Positions 7,112-14,848 of a stretch of 64,000 nucleotides of DNA are shown one piece after another; positions within the stretch are counted from its first letter, which is position 1; every line of letters begins with the position of its first letter. The notes beneath the pieces are model-generated. The model worked only from the letters and a program-made list of their open reading frames with translations, had not been told where the DNA came from and ran no database searches. Origin of the DNA: Curtobacterium sp. ISL-83 (lineage in GTDB: Bacteria > Actinomycetota > Actinomycetes > Actinomycetales > Microbacteriaceae); assembly GCF_018613895.1 (NCBI RefSeq), contig NZ_JAGGPH010000016.1, positions 62,001 to 126,000 of the forward strand, in the 5' to 3' direction. The position numbers and the translations under genes are program-made.

Positions 7112-9235
7112 ATGCCCGACTCCCCACCCGGCAGCGCCCGACTGCTGCCGCCCGTCCCGCGCGCCGCGTCGGTGCTGGCGCGGTGGTCCGGGCAGCCGGT
7201 CCGGTACCGCGTCGGCCTGGTCGCCGTGCTCGTCGCCGCGGCGGTCCTCGAGTCGTGGAACCTCGCTCGCGGCGGGGACTTCTCGTTCTACGCGGCTGCG
7301 GCACGCTCGATGTCGGAGTCGTGGCCGGCGCTCCTCACGGGGTCGTTCGACCCGGCGGCCTCCGTCACCCTCGACAAGCTCGCCGGGTTCGCCGTGCCCC
7401 AGGCCCTGAGCATCCGGCTGTTCGGCATGTCGACGGCGGCGCTGGCGCTCCCGCAGGTGGTCGAGGGCGTCGTCACGGTCTGGGCGACCTCGGTCGTGGC
7501 ACTCCGTTGGGTGGGGCCGCGCGTCGGTCTGGTCGCGGCGGGGCTCGCCGCGTCCACACCGATCTTCGTGTCGATGTTCGGACACCCGATGGAGGACGGC
7601 CTCCTCACGATGGCCCTCGCCGTCGCGATGGTCTGGTGGCAGCGTGCGGTGGTGACGGGCCGGACGTGGCCGCTCGTGCTCGCCGGGCTCTTCGTCGGGG
7701 TCGGCTTCCAGGCGAAGATGCTCCAGGCGTGGATCCTGCTGCCCGCGCTCGTCGTCGGGACGATGGTCGCCGCCCCCGGGGTGCGCTCGCGCCCGGATGC
7801 CCCGGGCCGGAGCACCGTGAGCCGGAGCACCGTCAGCCGCGACACGGTCGACCGCGTCGGCGCGCGCCGCGTCGGACTGTGCTGGGTCGCGGTCCTCGTC
7901 GTGTCGGCCGTCGTCGCGTCGCTCGCGTGGCCGTTCGTGATGGAGTTGCTGCCGACGACGGCACGACCGTACGTCGACGGCTCGACGAACGACGACGTCT
8001 TCGCGATGGTGTTCGGGTACAACGGCGTCGATCGCTTCGCCCCAGGACTCTGGCCCGGCGCGGTCGGCGCCCTGCACGCCGCCGCCCGCGTGGCCGGGCA
8101 CGCCGCAGACGGGGACCACACCGCGGAACCGCGATCGCTCCTCCAGCTGTTCGGACCGCGGTACGCCTCGCAGGTCGGCTGGGCGTGGCCCGCCGCACTC
8201 GCCGGCATCGCGCTCGGCGCGGTGCGCTGGTGGCCGCGACGCGGTGTCCGGGAGGCCCGCACCGCCCTGGCGACGCTGGTCACCCTGGTCGTGTGGCTCG
8301 GGACCGCGGTCGTGGTGCTGTCGGTGATCCGGCTGCCGCACACGGCGTACGTGGCGGCCGTCGGGGTCCAGTTGGCCACGCTCGCGGCGATCGGCTGGTG
8401 GCAGGCCGCGGCGCTCGTCACGAACGCCGACCGTCGGCTGCGCGCCGTGCCCGTCGGACTGCTCGTCGTGCAGGGCGCGTGGTGGACGTGGCTCGCCACC
8501 CACAGCGCCGAACCGCTCCCCCTCGCGGCGACGGCGATCGGGCTGACCGTCCTCGCGCTCGTCCTGGTCGTCGTCGTCCGACGCACACGCGACGAGGGAG
8601 CACGGGGTCGTCCGGCCCGGCGCCTCGTCGCCACGGTCCTCGTCGCCGCGGTCGTGGCCGGACCCGCGTGCTTCTCACTGCAGGTGCTCGACGCGGCGCG
8701 GGACGGCAGCGGCGGCGACGCGTCGGTCGGGCGGCTCACGCCGCAGGCCGCGATGGCCGGCGGTCGGGCCCCCGCGTTCGACGGTCTCCCGGCGCACGCC
8801 CTCGCCGCCCGGACGTCGGCGTTCCGGCTGTCCGCACCCGACGTCTGGGGCGGCCCCACGGTCCTCCCGCCGTCCCTCCGGCTGCTCGTGGCCGCGGCAC
8901 GCCGAGCCGGCGGCGGTCGTGACGGCACACCGCTGTTCCTGTCGGACTCGTGGCGGATCTCGTCCCAGGTCATCGAGGCGACCGGGGACGAGGTGCTCAC
9001 GGACGGCGGGTACTCCGGCCAGGTGCCGGTGTTCACGACCGCGCAGCTCACGGCCATGATCCGCTCCGGGCGCGAGCGGCTCTTCGTGGTGTCACCGACC
9101 GCCTCCCGGGACGACCCCGTGCGGCAGGTGACCGCCGGTGCGGGCTGCACCACGCTCGGCCGGTGGCAGGACTCCGGTTCGGCGCCCGGCCTGACCGGCC
9201 ACGGCGAGGTCGTCGCGCTCGTCCGGTGCCGCTGA
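7112..9235 (+). CDS. PMT/ArnT-like membrane glycosyltransferase (GT39 superfamily, YkcB-like)
   Basis: The 707-residue product is a polytopic membrane protein with about ten or more hydrophobic helices in its first 520 residues. The first extracytoplasmic loop has NLARGGDFSFYAAAARSMSESW and SFDPAASVTLDKLAG, matching the YkcB-like pattern (Y-A-A-x-x-x-S-M followed by D-P-x-x-x-V-T-x-D-K). The early Asp/Glu pair and LTMALA are also typical. The soluble C-terminal part contains LFLSDSWRISSQVIEATGDEVL and GGYSGQVPVF, where the family carries a periplasmic domain. It should move a sugar from a polyprenyl-phosphate donor to a cell-surface acceptor. The start is ATG 7112; the frame extends upstream without a better site. 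Confidence 0.8.
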   Translation: MPDSPPGSARLLPPVPRAASVLARWSGQPVRYRVGLVAVLVAAAVLESWNLARGGDFSFYAAAARSMSESWPALLTGSFDPAASVTLDKLAGFAVPQALSIRLFGMSTAALALPQVVEGVVTVWATSVVALRWVGPRVGLVAAGLAASTPIFVSMFGHPMEDGLLTMALAVAMVWWQRAVVTGRTWPLVLAGLFVGVGFQAKMLQAWILLPALVVGTMVAAPGVRSRPDAPGRSTVSRSTVSRDTVDRVGARRVGLCWVAVLVVSAVVASLAWPFVMELLPTTARPYVDGSTNDDVFAMVFGYNGVDRFAPGLWPGAVGALHAAARVAGHAADGDHTAEPRSLLQLFGPRYASQVGWAWPAALAGIALGAVRWWPRRGVREARTALATLVTLVVWLGTAVVVLSVIRLPHTAYVAAVGVQLATLAAIGWWQAAALVTNADRRLRAVPVGLLVVQGAWWTWLATHSAEPLPLAATAIGLTVLALVLVVVVRRTRDEGARGRPARRLVATVLVAAVVAGPACFSLQVLDAARDGSGGDASVGRLTPQAAMAGGRAPAFDGLPAHALAARTSAFRLSAPDVWGGPTVLPPSLRLLVAAARRAGGGRDGTPLFLSDSWRISSQVIEATGDEVLTDGGYSGQVPVFTTAQLTAMIRSGRERLFVVSPTASRDDPVRQVTAGAGCTTLGRWQDSGSAPGLTGHGEVVALVRCR

Positions 9236-9240
9236 GGCCG

Positions 9241-9246
9241 TAGCCT
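9241..9246 (+). promoter_or_regulatory. -10 box for a leaderless phosphopantetheinyl transferase transcript
   Basis: TAGCCT ends 6 bases before the ATG at 9253. No Shine-Dalgarno is present, so a leaderless mRNA is likely. Confidence 0.5.
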
Positions 9247-9252
9247 CCTGCC

Positions 9253-9636
9253 ATGGCTCCGACCACGATCCGCACCGGCACCGACCTCGCCGACGTCCGA
9301 GCGGTCGCCGACGCGATCGCCCAGCACGGCGAGCGCTACCTGGGCAGGGTCTTCACCGCCCGGGAGCGGTCCGACGCGGGCGACGACCCGGAGCGGCTCG
9401 CGGCGCGGTTCGCCGGGAAGGAAGCGGTCGTGAAGCTCCTCCGCCCCGGGCGCACCGACGCGCTCCCCCTGGCCGACATCGCCATCGTGCTCGACGGTGA
9501 CGGCGCACCGACCGTCGAGCTCTCCGGCGCCGCCAGGGCCCTCGCGGACGCGATCGGGTGCGGCTCCATCGCGATCTCCCTCTCCCACGAGCGCGGCCTC
9601 GCCCTCGCGACCGCGGTGGCACTCACCGAGCGCTGA
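9253..9636 (+). CDS. 4'-phosphopantetheinyl transferase of the AcpS type (probably dedicated to the adjacent carrier protein)
   Basis: This 127-residue protein matches AcpS in length and layout. It has GTDLADV near the N-terminus (metal-binding Asp), RVFTARE, the ARFAGKEAVVKLL motif with the Glu and Lys that bind magnesium and CoA, GAPTVEL, and SISLSHE near the C-terminus. It would attach the phosphopantetheine arm of CoA to a carrier-protein Ser. The opening IRTGTDLADVRAV diverges from ordinary AcpS proteins, and the gene directly precedes a carrier-protein operon, so I infer it serves that carrier. It could instead be the only AcpS of the cell; a search for a second copy would decide. Confidence 0.82.
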   Translation: MAPTTIRTGTDLADVRAVADAIAQHGERYLGRVFTARERSDAGDDPERLAARFAGKEAVVKLLRPGRTDALPLADIAIVLDGDGAPTVELSGAARALADAIGCGSIAISLSHERGLALATAVALTER

Positions 9637-9699
9637 CCGCCGGCCGTCGAGCGCCCCGCGTGAGCGTGCGCTGTGCATCCACTCAGGAGGTGCTGAGCA

Positions 9700-9723
9700 C
9701 GTGCGGTTTCGCGCATCCGCACG
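9700..9723. promoter_or_regulatory. inverted repeat upstream of the carrier-protein promoter
   Basis: CGTGCGG (9700-9706) and CCGCACG (9717-9723) form a 7-bp dyad with a 10-base spacer, about 27 bases before the proposed -10. It could be an operator for the accessory cluster or a weak terminator for the preceding gene. Confidence 0.3.
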
Positions 9724-9749
9724 GCGGTTTTCCGGGCCACCCCGGCCCG

Positions 9750-9755
9750 TACCGT
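9750..9755 (+). promoter_or_regulatory. -10 box for a leaderless carrier-protein operon transcript
   Basis: TACCGT ends 7 bases before the ATG at 9763, with no Shine-Dalgarno between. This suggests that the four downstream coupled genes are transcribed from here as a leaderless mRNA. Confidence 0.5.
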
Positions 9756-9762
9756 TGCCTGC

Positions 9763-10050
9763 ATGCACCAGGACCCGAACCTGACCACGACAGGCAGCAC
9801 CCTTGCCGTCCACGCGACCGAACAGGCAGTCCGCCGCGCGCTCGCTGACCACGGGCGACTCTCCGTCGATGCGTGGGACGTCGCGTCGATCGCTGACCTC
9901 TACGCCCTCGGGCTGACCTCGCACGCCACCGTCAACGTGATGCTGGCGGTCGAGAACGAACTCGACGCGGAGTTCCCCGACGCGGTGCTGAACCGCTCGA
10001 CCTTCGCCACCGTCGAGTCGATCACCCAGGCCGCGGAGCTCGCCTCGTGA
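9763..10050 (+). CDS. stand-alone acyl/aminoacyl carrier protein
   Basis: The 95-residue acidic, helical protein has the carrier-protein motif DLYALGLTSHATVNVMLAVE, in which Ser53 should take the phosphopantetheine arm. The usual Asp-Ser-Leu is replaced by Thr-Ser-His. The rest (NELDAEFPDAVLNRSTFATVESI) fits helices III and IV. It is clearly distinct from the housekeeping AcpP at 21862 (DIDSISMM). Its stop overlaps the flavoprotein gene by 4 bases, and the amino acid:carrier-protein ligase lies one gene further, so its likely cargo is an aminoacyl thioester rather than a fatty acid. Confidence 0.87.
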   Translation: MHQDPNLTTTGSTLAVHATEQAVRRALADHGRLSVDAWDVASIADLYALGLTSHATVNVMLAVENELDAEFPDAVLNRSTFATVESITQAAELAS

Positions 10051-11249
10051 GCACCCCGACGATCGCGCCGGAGCACCTCGACGACGACTTCCGTCCGGCC
10101 GGCACCGACCGGTTCGCGGCACGGACCGCCCTGGTGGTGGACATCGCCGCGAAGTTCGCGGAGGAGGTCGACCGCGACTCCCGCCCGCCGCGCGAGGCGA
10201 TCGCAGCGATGAAGGAGCACGGGCTGCTCGCCGCAGCGGTCCCCGTCGCCCTCGGTGGCGAGGGTGCGACGCTCGCCGAGCTCTCGGTCATCGCGACCGA
10301 GCTCGGCCGTGCGTGCGCCGCCACCGGCATGGTGTTCGCGATGCACCAGGGCCAGGCGATGGCGCTCTGGCGGCACGGTGGCGTGGGCTTCGGGGTGGCC
10401 GAGACGATCGAGGCCGTCCGGGACGGTGCCCTCGTGGCGTCGTCGACGACCGAGAAGGGCATCGGCGGCGACGCCCGCCGGAGCACCTGCGCGATCGAGC
10501 GCGACGACGCCGGCCGCATCCGTCTGCACAAGGACGCACCCGTCATCTCCTACGCGACCGAGGCGGACGCGATCTTCGTCACCGCCCGCCGCTCCCCCGA
10601 CGCACCCGCGTCCGACCAGCGGCTCGTGATCGCGCTGCCGGCCGAGACGACCCTCGTGCAGACCTCGACCTGGGACACCCTCGGCCTCCGCGGCACCTGC
10701 AGCAACGGGTGGGTGCTCGACGCCGAGACCCACGAGGACCGTGTTTTCCGCGACGACTACGCCGTGATCTCCGCCCGCACCGTGCTGCCCGTGTCGCACG
10801 TGCTCTGGGCGTCGGTGTGGCTCGGCATCGCCGTCGAGGCGGCCGAACGCGCCCGCCGGGCCGTCCGCAAGCAGGCACGTGCCGCGGTCGGACAGACCCC
10901 GCCGGGTGCACTGCGGCTCGCCGAGCTCCTGGTCGACCTGCAGTCCTTCGCCGACACGGTCCGGCACGCCGCGGCCCGGTTCGACGGCGTCGCGGACGAC
11001 CCCGAGGTGCTGGAGTCCACCGCCTACGCCCTCGCGGCGAACGCGCTCAAGATCGGTTCCTCGGAACGGGTCACCGACCTCGTCACCAAGGCACTGCGGA
11101 TCGTCGGCATCGCCGGCTACGCAGCGTCCGGGCCGCTCAGCATCGCCCGCCACCTCCGAGACGCCCACGGTGCCGCCGTCATGGTGAGCAACGACCGTCT
11201 CCTGCAGAACGACGCCGGACTGGCGATCATGACCGGAGTGATCCTGTGA
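10047..11249 (+). CDS. acyl-CoA-dehydrogenase-like flavoprotein acting in the carrier-protein cluster
   Basis: The 400-residue protein shows the acyl-CoA dehydrogenase fold: a helical N-terminus (LLAAAVPVALGGEGATLAEL), a beta middle domain (VASSTTEKGIGGDAR, then WDTLGLRGTCSNGWVL) and a helical C-terminus. The C-terminal segment around RHLRDAHGAAVMVSNDRLLQ lacks the Tyr-Glu-Gly signature that usually holds the catalytic base. It may therefore work as a non-classical dehydrogenase, oxidase or monooxygenase. Translational coupling to the carrier protein (GTGA at 10047) and the ligase (GTGA at 11246) suggests it oxidises the carrier-bound aminoacyl thioester, as prolyl-S-carrier dehydrogenases do in pyrrole biosynthesis. 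That substrate is inference. Confidence 0.85.
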   Translation: MSTPTIAPEHLDDDFRPAGTDRFAARTALVVDIAAKFAEEVDRDSRPPREAIAAMKEHGLLAAAVPVALGGEGATLAELSVIATELGRACAATGMVFAMHQGQAMALWRHGGVGFGVAETIEAVRDGALVASSTTEKGIGGDARRSTCAIERDDAGRIRLHKDAPVISYATEADAIFVTARRSPDAPASDQRLVIALPAETTLVQTSTWDTLGLRGTCSNGWVLDAETHEDRVFRDDYAVISARTVLPVSHVLWASVWLGIAVEAAERARRAVRKQARAAVGQTPPGALRLAELLVDLQSFADTVRHAAARFDGVADDPEVLESTAYALAANALKIGSSERVTDLVTKALRIVGIAGYAASGPLSIARHLRDAHGAAVMVSNDRLLQNDAGLAIMTGVIL

Positions 11250-12187
11250 CCATCGAAGCCACCACCCCCACCACGTCCCTGGACGAGGCCCGCGCGGCCC
11301 TCCGTGCGCGGCTCCTCGCCGACGGTGTCCTCATCGACCTCGGCTCCCCCGGGCTCTACGGTCGCACCGGCGTCTTCGAACGCGTGTACACCGCGGTCGA
11401 CGCGGCCGCGACGGCGAGCCAGGCCGACCTCGACGCCGACATCCTGCGGTTCCCGCCCGTCGAGCCCCTCGCGTCGTTCGAGCGCACCGACTACATCGCG
11501 TCGTTCCCGGACCTCGCGGCCTCCATCTCCGGCTTCAGCGGCGACGACCGCACCCACCGTGCGCTGCTCGCGGCACGTGAGCGCGGGGAGCGGTGGGAGT
11601 CCTTCCTCGAGCCGGCGGACCTCATGCTCACCCCGGCGGTGTGCCACCCCGTCTACGGGCTCGTCGGTGACACCGTGCCCCAGGAGGGCCGGTACTTCGA
11701 CATCGTCGGCGACTCCTTCCGCCGCGAGCCCTCCCTCGACCCGATGCGGCTGCAGGCGTTCCACATGCACGAGTTCGTGCACATCGGGACGCCGGAGTCC
11801 GCCGCCCGGCACCGCGACGGCCGCATCCCGGTGATGCGCGCCCTGCTGGAGTCCTTCGGCCTCGAGATCGACGTCGTGCCCGCGAACGACCCGTTCTTCG
11901 GCCGCGTCGGGCAGATGCTCGCCCGGAACCAGGTCGAGCAGGCGCTCAAGTTCGAGTTCGTCACCCCCGTCTACGGCGACGCCCACGACGCCACGGCGAT
12001 CTCGTCCGCGAACCTGCACGAGGACCACTTCGGCACGTCGTTCGACATCCGGACCGCCGACGGCGAGGTCGCACACAGCGCCTGCATCGCGTTCGGCCTC
12101 GAGCGCATCACGATCGCCCTGTTCGCCGCGCACGGGACGGACCTCGGCTCCTGGCCGACCGACGTCCGCACGGCCCTCGCGCTGTGA
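11246..12187 (+). CDS. amino acid:[carrier protein] ligase (class II aminoacyl-tRNA synthetase-like)
   Basis: This 313-residue protein resembles the catalytic core of atypical seryl-tRNA synthetases without a tRNA-binding arm, the family that loads amino acids onto carrier-protein phosphopantetheine (first described from Bradyrhizobium). Visible features are a class II-like motif 2 region (QAFHMHEFVHIGTPES), a motif 3-like CIAFGLERITIALFAAHG ending the fold, and candidate zinc ligands Cys133 (TPAVCHPVYG), Glu176 (HMHEFVH) and Cys280 (HSACIAFG). These match the Cys-Glu-Cys site known for the family. It should activate a small amino acid with ATP and charge the 95-aa carrier encoded two genes upstream. 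The GTG at 11246 overlaps the flavoprotein stop, which fixes the start. Confidence 0.85.
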   Translation: MTIEATTPTTSLDEARAALRARLLADGVLIDLGSPGLYGRTGVFERVYTAVDAAATASQADLDADILRFPPVEPLASFERTDYIASFPDLAASISGFSGDDRTHRALLAARERGERWESFLEPADLMLTPAVCHPVYGLVGDTVPQEGRYFDIVGDSFRREPSLDPMRLQAFHMHEFVHIGTPESAARHRDGRIPVMRALLESFGLEIDVVPANDPFFGRVGQMLARNQVEQALKFEFVTPVYGDAHDATAISSANLHEDHFGTSFDIRTADGEVAHSACIAFGLERITIALFAAHGTDLGSWPTDVRTALAL

Positions 12188-13770
12188 CCGTCCTGCACGG
12201 GTGGGCTGGTCGGCCCGCGATCCGCGTGGCGGCGCAGCTGCCGCCCGCGGCGCGGGCCGGCGTGGTCATCTGCCCGCCCCTCGGTCAGGAGGGCGTCATC
12301 GCGTACCGCACCCTGCGCCTCCTGGCCGACCGCCTGGAGGCCCGTGGCATCGCCTCGGTGCGCTACGACCCGTCCGGACGTGGTGACGCCGCAGCCGACG
12401 CCGCTCCCGACGCGCAGGTCCGGTCCGCGCGCCGCGCGGCCGCCGTGCTCCGCTCGACCGGCGTCGAGCGGATCGCGTTCGTCGGACTCGCGTCCGCGGC
12501 GCTCGTCGCCGCCGCGGCGGCGGACGAGGCCGACGCCCTCGTGCTCTGGGACGCACCCGCCTCCGGCCGCGCGTGGCTCCGCAAGCAGCGCGCCCTCGCC
12601 ACCATCACGATCCACGGGGACCGCGTACTCGGGGAGGTCGAGAGCCTCATCGGCATCGACGTCCAGCCGGACGAGGCCGCCTACCTGCACTCGCTCGGGT
12701 TCGCTCCGCGCACGGGGCCGACGATCGCCCTGGTGCGACCGGGCACGTCCGCTCCCCGCAGCCTCGGCACCGTCCCGACGACCGAGGTGACCGGCAGTGG
12801 TGAACTGCTCGACGGCACGAGCATGCACGCCCGGATCCCCGGCGCAGCCGTCGACACCGTCGTCGCCTGGCTCGACGCCTGGGCCCCCGAGGACACCCGC
12901 CCCACCGTCGCCCCCGAACTCGTCGAGGTGCTCGACGTCGACGACCGCGTGTCCGAGCGGATCGTCCGGATGGGCCCCGAGGCGCTCTTCGGCATCGAGA
13001 CCGTCGCGTCCGGCCAGGCCGCCGACGCGCCCGTCGTCGTCCTGCACAACGGCGCCGCCGAGCACCGGGTGGGCGCCACCGACTACCAGGTCGAGCTCGC
13101 CAGGGCACTCGCCCGCGACGGTGCCCGCGTGGTCCGCTTCGACCGTCGAGGCACCGGCGAGAGCACGCCCGTGTCCGAGGACGAGCGCACCTTCCTGTTC
13201 GCCCAGGAGTGGATCGACGACCAGGCCGCCGTCGTCGCCGCGCTCGGGGCACCGTCCGACCGCCTCGTGCTCGCCGGGATGTGCGCCGGGGCGTGGCTCG
13301 CGGGACGCGGGGCCGAGGACGCCCCGCGGCTCGTCGTCGAGATCAGTCCGAACGACTACCGCCGGAGCACCGCGGCGCCCGGGAGCTACGTCGACGCACT
13401 CCGCGCCATCGACGAGCCGTCGGCCCTGCGGCTCTGGGTGCGCGAGCGCTACAACACGGTGGTGCCGAAGGCGGTCCGCGACCGCATCGCACGTCGCGAC
13501 CGGGCCGGCGGGGTGCTGGGACACGTCCGGCCGCTCGTCGAGCACGGCACCGACGTCGTCATGATCGTCGCGCCGGACGACGCCGAACTCTTCGACCGGC
13601 TCGGCGGCCAGCGTGCCGTCCGGCGGTACCCCGGACACGGGCGGAACGGCAGCGTCGACGTCGTCCGGGTGCCGGACGGCGACCACTCGCTGTTCTCACC
13701 GGTGATGCGCGAGGCCGTGCTCGCCGAGGTGCGGGCCCGCGTCGCGGCGACGTTCCCCGTGCACGCCTGA
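12184..13770 (+). CDS. tandem alpha/beta-hydrolase protein with a Cys nucleophile in the second domain
   Basis: The 528-residue protein contains two hydrolase-like halves. The first (about 1-230) has GVVICPPLGQEG and VRYDPSGRGD, but the nucleophile elbow reads GLASA with Ala103 at the nucleophile position, so it may be inactive. The second (about 280-528) has VVVLHNGAAEHRVG, VRFDRRGTGES, the elbow GMCAG with Cys367 in place of Ser, an Asp near APDD (465/466) and His501 in GDHSLF, a plausible Cys-Asp-His triad. Cys nucleophiles occur in thioesterases and acyltransferases. As the last coupled gene of the operon it probably releases or transfers the carrier-bound product. No exact family was recognised. 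Confidence 0.8.
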   Translation: MTVLHGWAGRPAIRVAAQLPPAARAGVVICPPLGQEGVIAYRTLRLLADRLEARGIASVRYDPSGRGDAAADAAPDAQVRSARRAAAVLRSTGVERIAFVGLASAALVAAAAADEADALVLWDAPASGRAWLRKQRALATITIHGDRVLGEVESLIGIDVQPDEAAYLHSLGFAPRTGPTIALVRPGTSAPRSLGTVPTTEVTGSGELLDGTSMHARIPGAAVDTVVAWLDAWAPEDTRPTVAPELVEVLDVDDRVSERIVRMGPEALFGIETVASGQAADAPVVVLHNGAAEHRVGATDYQVELARALARDGARVVRFDRRGTGESTPVSEDERTFLFAQEWIDDQAAVVAALGAPSDRLVLAGMCAGAWLAGRGAEDAPRLVVEISPNDYRRSTAAPGSYVDALRAIDEPSALRLWVRERYNTVVPKAVRDRIARRDRAGGVLGHVRPLVEHGTDVVMIVAPDDAELFDRLGGQRAVRRYPGHGRNGSVDVVRVPDGDHSLFSPVMREAVLAEVRARVAATFPVHA

Positions 13771-13819
13771 CGGGCGGGCGGCGCGGGCGGTGCCCGACGT
13801 CGGCCGCTGGTCGACGTTC

Positions 13820-13839
13820 CCGCTGTCGCACGACAGCGG
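13820..13839. terminator. hairpin between convergent genes
   Basis: CCGCTGTCG (13820-13828) and CGACAGCGG (13831-13839) form a perfect 9-bp stem with a tiny loop between the end of the accessory operon and the convergent hydrolase gene. A second 7-bp stem follows at 13870-13890. No U tract is present, as usual in Actinobacteria. Confidence 0.5.
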
Positions 13840-13894
13840 CGGTGTCGCACCTGCCCGGAGCCGCCTGCCGCGTCCCGGGTACGGGGACGCCGGG

Positions 13895-14821
13895 TCAGGC
13901 GAGGCCGATGGCCCGCGCGACCGCGTCCGGGTGCTCGACGTGCGCGAAGTGCCCGCAGTCGTCGAGCAGCACCGTGCGTGCGGCCGGCAGGAGCGCCCGC
14001 AGCCGGTCCAGGTCGCTGAGCCGCGCGAACACGTCGTCGCGCCCGGCGACCGCCACCACGGGACACGTCACCGCGCCCCAGCGGCGCAGGTCGTAGGACG
14101 CCGCGGTGCGAGCAGCCGCGAGGAACTCCCGTGGTCGGAGTTCCGCGACGAAGGCGTCGAGCACGCTCCGGTCGAGCCGTCCGACGTGCGTGAAGACGGG
14201 AGCCGCGAGCATCCGCAGCAGGCCGACACGGGCGAGGCCACGGAGCACCGGCAGCGCCACGCCCCGGGTGACGGCGAGCCCGGCGCGCAACAGCGCGAAC
14301 GCCGGCAGGGTCAGCACGCCCCGGACCGGGTGCCGGGAGGCCTGCGTGGCCGCCCACGTCGTCCCGGAGACGAGCGACACCGACCGCACGCGCTCCGGCT
14401 GCCGCAGGGCCAGGTGCATGGCGACGAACGCCCCCATCGAGTGGCCCACGACGTCGACGGCCCCGAGCCCGAGCGCGTCGAGCACCGCGGTGAGCACCTC
14501 GGTGGCGCCGTCGACCGTGAGCGGGACCCGTGGCGCGCCGGAAGCGCCCCACCCCGGCAGGTCGACGAGCACGAGGCCACGGTCCCCGACGCCGTCCGCG
14601 GCACGCAGGAGCGGGGTCCACGTCGTCCACGAACCGGCGACGCCGTGCAGCAGCAGGACCGGACGGGGCCCGGTGCGGTGGTGCACGACCACGGTGGTGC
14701 CGGCGGTCCGGACCTCGGTCCGGACGAGTCCCCACACGCCGGGACCGGTCGTCAGCGGGAACGGTGCGTAGACGTCCGAGCCGACCGCCTGCGGTCGTGC
14801 GTCCGTGTCGACGGCGTGCAC
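13895..14821 (-). CDS. alpha/beta hydrolase
   Basis: The 308-residue protein has the oxyanion HGVAG in PVLLLHGVAGSWTTW, DLPGWGASG, the nucleophile elbow GHSMG, an acidic residue in GRDDVF and the catalytic His in CGHFAHVEHPD. This is a complete Ser-Asp-His triad of the canonical alpha/beta hydrolase fold (esterase, lipase or haloperoxidase-like). The start is placed at GTG 14821, just behind GGAGGAAC; an ATG-proximal extension to 14884 would run through a perfect palindrome. It is convergent with the carrier-protein cluster, and whether it acts on that product is unknown. Confidence 0.82.
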   Translation of the reverse strand: MHAVDTDARPQAVGSDVYAPFPLTTGPGVWGLVRTEVRTAGTTVVVHHRTGPRPVLLLHGVAGSWTTWTPLLRAADGVGDRGLVLVDLPGWGASGAPRVPLTVDGATEVLTAVLDALGLGAVDVVGHSMGAFVAMHLALRQPERVRSVSLVSGTTWAATQASRHPVRGVLTLPAFALLRAGLAVTRGVALPVLRGLARVGLLRMLAAPVFTHVGRLDRSVLDAFVAELRPREFLAAARTAASYDLRRWGAVTCPVVAVAGRDDVFARLSDLDRLRALLPAARTVLLDDCGHFAHVEHPDAVARAIGLA

Positions 14822-14848
14822 CGTTCCTCCTCGTCCGGAGCGACGGAT

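Noticed and set aside
7288..10122. Open frame of 944 codons on the minus strand across the glycosyltransferase and carrier-protein region
   Set aside because: It crosses several real genes and their intergenic regions antisense, and shows no recognisable domain.
10313..11245. N-terminal extension of the amino acid:carrier-protein ligase to 624 residues
   Set aside because: The extra part is the out-of-frame shadow of the flavoprotein gene; the GTGA overlap at 11246 and family length give the start.
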